NCBI GenBank assembly: GCA_050288085.1
Contig: JBNKDD010000350.1
Location: forward strand, 1 to 5,462
Direction of reading: 5' to 3'
Length of the DNA stretch: 5,462 bases
Source: JBNKDD01 sp050288085
GTDB taxonomy: Bacteria; Chloroflexota; Anaerolineae; Aggregatilineales; UBA3940
Shown: positions 1-4,232 of the stretch, piece after piece
Numbering within the stretch: the first letter of the stretch is position 1
Layout: every line of letters starts with the position of its first letter
Notes under the pieces: model-generated
Database searches by the model: none
What the model was told of the DNA's origin: nothing
Seen by the model: the letters and a program-made list of their open reading frames with translations, nothing else
Made by a program: the position numbers and the translations under genes

Positions 1-58
1 TCGTGCCGCTTATTTGAGTCACCAGTGGGATTTGTTCCGGGCTGCTTGATTTTCTCTG

Positions 59-215
59 TCAGGTTTTGCTCACACCCTTCCGACCGTTTTGGTGGACCTC
101 ACGGATCTTTTCTAGTAAGATTTGGTCTTCCTGCTCGCGCTGGCTCGCTGACCGATACGTCCAGCGCCCGACACATCAGTTCTATCGCATAGTCACCCCG
201 GTTGGCCACAATCAT
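59..215 (-). pseudogene. IS3-family transposase orfB remnant, N-terminal fragment in two frames
   Basis: The reading starts at ATG 215-213 with MIVANRGDYAIELMCRALDV, typical of the start of IS3-family OrfB (HTH_21-like region before the integrase core). This frame stays open through about codon 23 (near 147). The similarity then continues one base over, from about 148, with ASQREQEDQILLEKIREVHQ and a few more residues, and meets a TGA at 61-59. Intact relatives have a short aromatic segment (GYYAW-type) between these two blocks, so a small deletion with a frame change probably joined them. After the second block relatives continue into YGSPRI and the catalytic DDE domain, none of which is present. 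The ATG overlaps a TGA in the adjacent frame (ATGA, 215-212), which looks like the ancestral orfA/orfB junction. The fragment is non-functional. Confidence 0.75.
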
Positions 216-507
216 CTGATAACTTTCCCTGGGCCTTGGCTGCAAATGCTGATAGCTTTTTTAGTACATCCCGCTCCTGCCGCAAGATTTCGTTCTCGCG
301 TTTCACCCGTTTCAGTTCCGCTTTGAGTTCTTCCAGTGTTTGCTCCTGCTCAGCTGGTGTTGGTTGCTCACCATACTTTTTTAGCCAGCGATACAGCACA
401 CTCTCACTGATCCCTAGATCATAGGCGATTTCGGCCTTTGGCTTGCCACTCGTTTCGGCCAACCTCACCGCTTCTTGCTTGAATTCTTTGGTATAGCTTT
501 TACTCAT
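193..507 (-). CDS. IS3-family transposase OrfA (HTH and leucine-zipper protein), C-terminus frameshifted
   Basis: OrfA is the DNA-binding partner of IS3-family transposases. It recognises the element ends and forms the N-terminal part of the frameshifted OrfAB fusion. The 104-residue product has the usual layout. A basic start, SYTKEFKQEAVRLAETSG, leads into a helix-turn-helix at about residues 20-42 (AEIAYDLGISESVLYRWLKK). A coiled coil follows at about 57-84 with hydrophobic heptad positions L61, V68, L75 and L82. The ATG is preceded by GGGGAG (520-515), 7 nt upstream. After LKK the sequence departs from the family: the tail LSAFAAKAQGKLSDDCGQPG is replaced in the -1 frame by AISICSQGPGKVIR and a stop, which is the familiar OrfA ending. 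A one-base loss in the A-run at 257-262 explains this. The DNA-binding part may still be made, but there is no functional OrfB to pair with. Confidence 0.85.
   Translation of the reverse strand: MSKSYTKEFKQEAVRLAETSGKPKAEIAYDLGISESVLYRWLKKYGEQPTPAEQEQTLEELKAELKRVKRENEILRQERDVLKKLSAFAAKAQGKLSDDCGQPG
256..262 (-). other. Slippery heptamer A AAA AAG in IS3 orfA
   Basis: On the minus strand the codons CTA AAA AAG contain A AAA AAG in the correct phase for programmed -1 frameshifting, the mechanism IS3 elements use to make OrfAB. Here a -1 shift would lead only to AISICSQGPGKVIR followed by TGA (214-212), not into orfB. The site therefore no longer yields a fusion protein. The likely reason is loss of one A from an original run of seven. 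Confidence 0.5.
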
Positions 508-514
508 TTGGTTT

Positions 515-564
515 CTCCCCGATTTAGTTTATTCCTCCCGCTGTTTTCCCTCCACTAAATCGGG
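515..564 (-). promoter_or_regulatory. Perfect 11-bp inverted repeat covering the orfA ribosome binding site
   Basis: ACTAAATCGGG at 554-564 is the exact reverse complement of CCCGATTTAGT at 518-528, with 25 nt between them. In a minus-strand transcript entering from outside the element, the second arm contains three of the G residues of the GGGGAG ribosome binding site (520-515) of orfA. Folding could hide the site, so read-through RNA from the host gene would be poorly translated into transposase. This kind of protection against outside transcription is known in other IS families such as IS10. Its operation here is inferred from position alone. The repeat could instead be part of a transposase-binding end sequence. 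Confidence 0.5.
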
Positions 565-1039
565 TGAAGCCCAGTTGCAGTGGCGAGACTCGTGGTGCAC
601 GCAGCAGCATCGCTAATTGAGGCTGCATCCGGCCCACCACATGATAGCCATAACCCCGGCTGTGACGATCAACACGCACTCCGGCAGCATTGGAAAATCC
701 CACCCCGGCCACCCCACCGCGAGCCACCAGTTCCTCGTACACCGGGCGGGCAACCTGTTTGATCAGGCCCTGACCGCGATAATCTGGATGGGTTGCCATG
801 TTTACACACATTCCCACCAGTGCAGGGGCATAAGTGCCGGGAATATATAGTTCGGTCAGTAAGCTGCTATACTGAGCGGCCAGCACAATCCCGTCCCAGG
901 CTCCCCAGGCCAGTATGGGAAAAGTGGCGTGTAACCGTTCAAGAACATCTGCCATTTCCGCGGGAGAGCGGTCGAAAGCTGATGACAAAAGCGAGGCCCA
1001 TTCATCTTGGTCATGCAAGGTCAAAGGTAAAAAGTTCAT
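524..1039 (-). CDS. GNAT-family N-acetyltransferase, 3' end replaced by IS sequence
   Basis: The product from ATG 1039 is 171 residues. GNAT enzymes transfer an acetyl group from acetyl-CoA to an amine; the substrate here is unknown. The acetyl-CoA-binding motif A is seen at about residues 79-104: VNMATHPDYRGQGLIKQVAR, with R88-G-Q-G91 as the pyrophosphate-binding loop, although the final loop position is I93 instead of the usual G/A. The following GVAGVGFSNAAGVRVDRHSR (109-128) and GYGYHVVGRM fit the motif B region. A TTG start at 1138 would add 33 residues that do not look like the family, so the ATG is preferred, although its ribosome binding site is weak. From about L156 the reading enters the inferred IS end at 573, so the last 15-16 residues (GFTRFSGGKTAGGIN) are encoded by IS DNA. 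The native C-terminus is lost, and the protein may be non-functional. Confidence 0.75.
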   Translation of the reverse strand: MNFLPLTLHDQDEWASLLSSAFDRSPAEMADVLERLHATFPILAWGAWDGIVLAAQYSSLLTELYIPGTYAPALVGMCVNMATHPDYRGQGLIKQVARPVYEELVARGGVAGVGFSNAAGVRVDRHSRGYGYHVVGRMQPQLAMLLRAPRVSPLQLGFTRFSGGKTAGGIN

Positions 1040-1351
1040 TGTGCACCCAGGCCGCCGGATTCCAGAAATATTGTATGTTGTTGGATTTATGCCAGTTGCG
1101 CAAAATTGTGGACCCCGACAAATATCCACGAATGGCAACTTGTACTATAAGTGGGGGTAATCCCTATGCTTACCCGGCCAAAAGTAAACATATTTTACCA
1201 GATGTAATTGAATCGCGTGCCGAGTCGCAGAGAGGGTAGTTTGAAGGAAGTCACACAAAAGCGAGGTTCGGAAGGCAATTGACTCTCGGTTTTGCATTCT
1301 GCCGGATTATGCTATGGTGAGAGGAAACCCAAAAATCACAGGAGCGTAGAG
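1040..1351. other. Intergenic region between divergent genes, no gene recognised
   Basis: This stretch of about 310 bases separates the minus-strand acetyltransferase from the plus-strand lipoprotein, so it should hold the promoters of both. No open reading frame here has a convincing start or protein-like composition. A small dyad, GGGTAA (1155-1160) and TTACCC (1170-1175) with a 9-nt spacer, is present and could be an operator or chance. On the plus strand TTGACT (1279-1284) matches a -35 box, but the TATGCT (1308-1313) and TATGGT (1313-1318) hexamers lie 23 and 28 nt beyond it, too far for a standard sigma-70 promoter. No promoter is therefore assigned. Confidence 0.5.
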
Positions 1352-1780
1352 ATGCGGAGGAGCCGATCATATGGGATTCTGGTGGCAGCTCTTATCCTGA
1401 GTGGCTGTACCAGTTTGATTTCCCGACTAACCCCCACGCCGGAGCCGGTGATGTCCGACTGCTTTATCTATTTCCACCTGACGGCCTGGGAAGATCTCAA
1501 CGCCAATGGCATTCAGGACAATGGCGAGGATCCGCTTGAAGGGGTCGAGTTTATGGTCAACGGGCCGTATGCCTATTCCATCTCACACGGGAAGGGGAGC
1601 ACTGATGCCGACGGCTACGTATCTATCGATACCTGGTCGCCTGGTGACTGCTCGGAGACAGACGAGTTTCAGATCAATGCTGTCCCTCCAGCCGGTTATG
1701 CGTTACCTGCCGATCTACCCTTTAGGACCAAAGCAGATTCGATGTCGAATGATTATGCATTTGGATTCTTGATCGACTGA
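1352..1780 (+). CDS. Small secreted lipoprotein with SdrD B-like (Cna-B-type) domain
   Basis: The 142-residue product starts at ATG 1352, which has GGAG (1341-1344) 7 nt upstream. An in-frame ATG at 1292 is rejected because it would put 20 polar residues before the signal peptide and has no ribosome binding site. The N-terminus MRRSRSYGILVAALILSGC is a lipoprotein signal: a basic n-region, a hydrophobic core, and the lipobox L16-S-G-C19, with C19 as the lipidated residue. A short proline/threonine linker (TPTPEP) follows. The rest resembles an SdrD B-like beta-sandwich: AWEDLNANGIQDNGEDPLEG contains a DxNxNGxxD calcium-loop motif, then GVEFMVNG, and a later ADGYVSID turn. Such domains usually act as stalks or spacers in surface proteins, and a single copy anchored to the membrane has no predictable ligand. 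The next gene begins 17 nt after the stop. Confidence 0.8.
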   Translation: MRRSRSYGILVAALILSGCTSLISRLTPTPEPVMSDCFIYFHLTAWEDLNANGIQDNGEDPLEGVEFMVNGPYAYSISHGKGSTDADGYVSIDTWSPGDCSETDEFQINAVPPAGYALPADLPFRTKADSMSNDYAFGFLID

Positions 1781-1797
1781 ATATAGAAAGGATATAT

Positions 1798-2262
1798 ATG
1801 CCCAACCGCGAAAATACACGCCTGTCCGATTTGCTTACCACTACGCGCCATGACACCTTAGCCGCTTTGAAAGACATTGATCTGGAACAGATCATCCACC
1901 CGGAAAGCGGCTGGCGCGTCCGGGACATGGTCGCCCACCTGATCGCCTGGGATATCGCTGCCGTTCAGGCTCTACAATGTTTGCAGAGTGGAAAGGTTGA
2001 TGCAATGCCAGACTACAGCAACATTGAAGCCTACCACGATCCTGAGGTTGCCAAACGCAGGGACATCCCGGCAGAGGATTTATTCGCGGAGTGGGCAGCT
2101 ATTCACGAAGAGTTTAAGGCCGTAGTTGAGAGCATACCAACGGAGCGTATGGAAACGCCCTTCCCATTTCCCTGGGGTGACCAGGGCACGGGCTCTTTTC
2201 TGGTCGAAGAGATGGCTAGTCATGAGCAGGAACACCGGGAAGAGATACAAAAATTGGTGTAG
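1798..2262 (+). CDS. DinB-like four-helix-bundle protein, copy 1
   Basis: This 154-residue protein belongs by appearance to the DinB/YfiT/ClbS-DfsB superfamily of metal-binding four-helix bundles. Members include thiol-dependent transferases, maleylpyruvate isomerases, and the colibactin-resistance hydrolase ClbS. The fold's metal site is visible: H47 in helix 2 (VRDMVAHLIAWDIAAVQAL), and H142 and H146 in the last helix (MASHEQEHREEI), giving an H...H-x3-H set. FPWGDQGTGS (124-133) forms the loop before helix 4. The start has a good ribosome binding site (GAAAGGA, 1786-1792, 5 nt spacer). It lies 17 nt after the lipoprotein stop and 39 nt before a paralogue of identical length. The substrate cannot be deduced. 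Which Pfam subfamily applies (DinB_2 or DUF1706/ClbS) is undecided. Confidence 0.75.
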   Translation: MPNRENTRLSDLLTTTRHDTLAALKDIDLEQIIHPESGWRVRDMVAHLIAWDIAAVQALQCLQSGKVDAMPDYSNIEAYHDPEVAKRRDIPAEDLFAEWAAIHEEFKAVVESIPTERMETPFPFPWGDQGTGSFLVEEMASHEQEHREEIQKLV

Positions 2263-2287
2263 TGTTATCACAAGCCTGCTTCATCTG

Positions 2288-2295
2288 AAGGGAGG
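2288..2295 (+). promoter_or_regulatory. Strong ribosome binding site of DinB-like copy 2
   Basis: AAGGGAGG lies 6 nt before ATG 2302, a near-ideal Shine-Dalgarno sequence. It is stronger than the GAAAGGA in front of copy 1, so the second copy may be translated more efficiently from a shared message. Confidence 0.6.
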
Positions 2296-2301
2296 ATACA
2301 C

Positions 2302-2766
2302 ATGCCCACTCACAACAATTGGCAGCTGGTCGATTTGCTTACCACTACGCGCCAGGACACATTAGCAGCTTTGAAAAAAGTTGACCTGGAGGAGATCATC
2401 CACCCGGAAAGCGGCTGGCGTATCCGGGATGTGGTCGCCCACCTGATCGCCTGGGATATTGCCGCCGTTCAGGCTCTGAAGCATCTGCAAAGTGAAACAG
2501 TTGACGCGATACAGGATTTAAGCGATATGGACGCCTACAATGCCCGTGAGGTCGCCAAACGCAAGGATCACCCAATTGAAGAGTTACTCACGGAGTGGGC
2601 AACTCTCCATGAAGAGTTCAAGACGTTGGTTGAAAATATATCCGACGATCTAATGGGAACCCGTTTCCGCTTCCCCTGGGGAGCAACCGGAACGGGCTAT
2701 CAACTGGTTGAAGGGATGGCAGGCCATGAGCTGTATCACCGCGAGGAGATACAATTGTCAAAATAA
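2302..2766 (+). CDS. DinB-like four-helix-bundle protein, copy 2 (tandem paralogue)
   Basis: This 154-residue protein aligns without gaps to the preceding gene, with about 100 of 154 residues identical by hand count. The putative metal ligands H47, H142 and H146 are all kept. The two copies agree best in helices 1-2 (residues 11-59, including ESGWR and VAHLIAWDIAAVQAL) and differ most at residues 1-10, 70-82 and 112-123. The last of these regions and the helix 4 entrance (FPWGATGTGYQLVEGMAGHE) usually border the active site in this fold, so the copies may differ in substrate. DNA blocks of 23-28 identical bases remain, which indicates a fairly recent tandem duplication with a 504-bp offset. 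As for copy 1, the family is clear at superfamily level but the reaction is unknown. The hydrolase gene begins 74 nt downstream. Confidence 0.75.
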   Translation: MPTHNNWQLVDLLTTTRQDTLAALKKVDLEEIIHPESGWRIRDVVAHLIAWDIAAVQALKHLQSETVDAIQDLSDMDAYNAREVAKRKDHPIEELLTEWATLHEEFKTLVENISDDLMGTRFRFPWGATGTGYQLVEGMAGHELYHREEIQLSK

Positions 2767-2840
2767 GTAGGACTTGTGCATGATGTTCGGATTCGCTTTT
2801 GGGTCTTTATCTGCTTCGTTAGAAGGATGAGAATATCGCC

Positions 2841-4157
2841 ATGAAAAAACTCGCTCGCATATTTGGTATGCTCTCATTGACCGGCGGCATCATGACCTCA
2901 CTGCGGCCTACCTCTGGGATACTACCGACCCTCATCTGGATACCAAAAGTATTCACCGCGGCGCTTTCGCCACTATCGGCGCTGTTTGGCGGGATCGGCA
3001 CACTGCTGGGTATCTTCTCTGGGGACATACAGGCTGCCGCGACAGGCGCATTGGGTGCGGGTTTGAACGCTGGGCATATCCGTGCCAATATCCGCCAGCA
3101 CAAACAATTTGAACAGGCATTCGGCCCTGACTGGCAGCAGCGAATCCCGCTGCGGTTATGGTCGCGGCTGCACCCCACCCGCTGGTCAGGCTTTAATCCC
3201 CCGGTTAAAGGGGTGAAGTTCACACAGGATGTACAGGTCGGCATTCATGCCGAAACCGAAGATCCACTGTATACCGACATCTGGCAGCCCCCCGATCATG
3301 TGCCATATACCGGGGTCGCGATATTGTACAATCATGGTGGCGGCTGGGCGTATGCCGACAAGGACTCAGGAACCCGGCATTTTTTCAGCCAGTTAGCTGC
3401 CCAAGGACACGTCGTGATTGATCTGGCCTATACGCTGCTGCCAAAGGCCAATCTATGCAGCATGGTAGCGGATGTGTACCGCGGCATTTACTGGATCAAA
3501 ACTAATGCCGATGACCTCGGTGTCAGCCCGGAGCATGTGGTACTGATGGGCGGATCGGCAGGCGGGCATATCTCGCTATTGGCGGCCTATGCGAAAAGCG
3601 ATTCACCGCTGCGTCCCGATGATCTGCCACCGGCGGCAGATCTATCTGTGTGCGGGGTGGTGACATACTATGCAGCGATTGATATGGAGTACATGCAGCG
3701 CCGTTTTGAACGCAACCAGCCTGACAGGTACTACGATCTGCTGGCACAGTCGGAGCTTGGGCGGCAGGTGCTGGAAATGAACAAACGTCAAATGCAGCGC
3801 AGCCGGTTTTTGCCATCCTATGGGGAGATCATCTCAAGCGTTCATTGGATGCCCTTGTTAGCAGGCGGGATGCCGGATGAAGTCCCGGAGATGTACGCAC
3901 TTGGTACGGTGACCACCCATGTGGGGCCTCACTGCCCGCCAACGCTGCTCTTTCAGGGGACACATGATGTCACAGAACTGCTGCCCGAAGCGCGGCGGCT
4001 GCATCAGGCGCTGCTGGCGGCAAACGCACCCTCCATACTTGTAGAGTTCCTGGAAAGCGAACATGGCTTTGATTTGATCGTGCCGGAGATCAACCCGGCA
4101 GCACAGGCAGCGTTATATGACGTAGAGCGTTTCCTGGCGATATTGGCCCAGGGATAG
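2841..4157 (+). CDS. Membrane-associated alpha/beta hydrolase (HSL/BD-FAE-like esterase)
   Basis: The 438-residue product has a C-terminal alpha/beta-hydrolase domain (about 128-436) of the hormone-sensitive-lipase/carboxylesterase type. The oxyanion-hole motif is H165-G-G-G168. The nucleophile elbow is GGSAGG with S239. The likely acid is D376 (QGTHD) and the base H408 (SEHGFD), so the triad is complete. Family members hydrolyse carboxylic esters or amides; the substrate here is unknown. Residues 1-120 are additional to a typical enzyme of about 310 residues. They include hydrophobic stretches at about 26-42 and 43-60 that could be one or two membrane helices or a hairpin, then a basic-polar linker, suggesting attachment to the membrane. 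The ribosome binding site AGAAGGA (2821-2827) is 13 nt from the ATG, longer than usual, but no better in-frame start is seen. A short insert at about 281-345 would form a lid. Confidence 0.8.
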   Translation: MKKLARIFGMLSLTGGIMTSLRPTSGILPTLIWIPKVFTAALSPLSALFGGIGTLLGIFSGDIQAAATGALGAGLNAGHIRANIRQHKQFEQAFGPDWQQRIPLRLWSRLHPTRWSGFNPPVKGVKFTQDVQVGIHAETEDPLYTDIWQPPDHVPYTGVAILYNHGGGWAYADKDSGTRHFFSQLAAQGHVVIDLAYTLLPKANLCSMVADVYRGIYWIKTNADDLGVSPEHVVLMGGSAGGHISLLAAYAKSDSPLRPDDLPPAADLSVCGVVTYYAAIDMEYMQRRFERNQPDRYYDLLAQSELGRQVLEMNKRQMQRSRFLPSYGEIISSVHWMPLLAGGMPDEVPEMYALGTVTTHVGPHCPPTLLFQGTHDVTELLPEARRLHQALLAANAPSILVEFLESEHGFDLIVPEINPAAQAALYDVERFLAILAQG

Positions 4158-4175
4158 CAAATAACTTATCAGAAC

Positions 4176-4208
4176 AAAAAACAGGCCCGTGAATAAGCAA
4201 GCCTGTTT
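4176..4208. terminator. Bidirectional rho-independent terminator between convergent genes
   Basis: AAACAGGC (4179-4186) pairs perfectly with GCCTGTTT (4201-4208), giving an 8-bp stem and a 14-nt loop. On the left is a run of six A (4176-4181), which becomes a U-tract in the minus-strand transcript, so the signal is strongest for the oligoendopeptidase gene ending at 4233. On the plus strand only TTT follows directly, making it a weaker stop for the hydrolase gene ending at 4157. It sits 21 nt and 24 nt from the two stop codons. Confidence 0.75.
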
Positions 4209-4232
4209 AAGTCTCACTTTGATTTTCTATAC

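Larger units (their letters stand above)
59..573 (-). mobile_element. Degenerate IS3-family insertion sequence remnant
   Basis: This is a decayed insertion sequence read on the minus strand. It holds a near-complete orfA (193-507) and a broken stump of orfB (59-215). The outer tip upstream of orfA is placed at about 573 by inference. Read on the minus strand from there, the sequence begins TGGGCTTCACCCGATTTAGT, which resembles the TG-start, C-rich, GTGGA-containing ends of IS150-like IS3 elements. The opposite end is not visible: recognisable orfB similarity stops near 77, and nothing in 1-76 could be identified as a terminal repeat. No target-site duplication can be assigned because only one end is present. 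The element lacks the DDE integrase core and so cannot transpose by itself. It sits in the 3' end of a GNAT gene in the same orientation. Confidence 0.8.

Noticed and set aside
1040..1138. N-terminal extension of the GNAT protein from a TTG codon at 1138
   Set aside because: The extra 33 residues lack family resemblance, the start is TTG, and the ATG at 1039 begins a typical GNAT N-terminus.
1155..1175. Small dyad GGGTAA / TTACCC between the divergent genes
   Set aside because: Only 6 bp per arm with a 9-nt spacer and no second copy. It is noted as a possible operator but cannot be told from chance.
1279..1318. Possible sigma-70 promoter before the lipoprotein gene (TTGACT at 1279 with TATGCT at 1308 or TATGGT at 1313)
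   Set aside because: The spacers are 23 and 28 nt, well outside 16-19. The alternative TTTGCA (1291-1296) with TATGGT has a 16-nt spacer but only four of six matches in each box, which is common by chance.
1292..1351. Upstream ATG at 1292 for the lipoprotein
   Set aside because: It has no ribosome binding site and would bury the lipoprotein signal peptide behind 20 polar residues. ATG 1352 has GGAG at proper spacing.
2279..2290. Mini-hairpin CTTC-ATCT-GAAG overlapping the ribosome binding site of DinB-like copy 2
   Set aside because: The stem is only four base pairs and covers just the edge of the site, too weak to claim regulation.
2819..3244. Open minus-strand frame opposite the start of the hydrolase gene (141 codons)
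   Set aside because: It is rich in Cys, Pro and Ser with no family resemblance, and lies fully antisense to a well-supported hydrolase reading frame.
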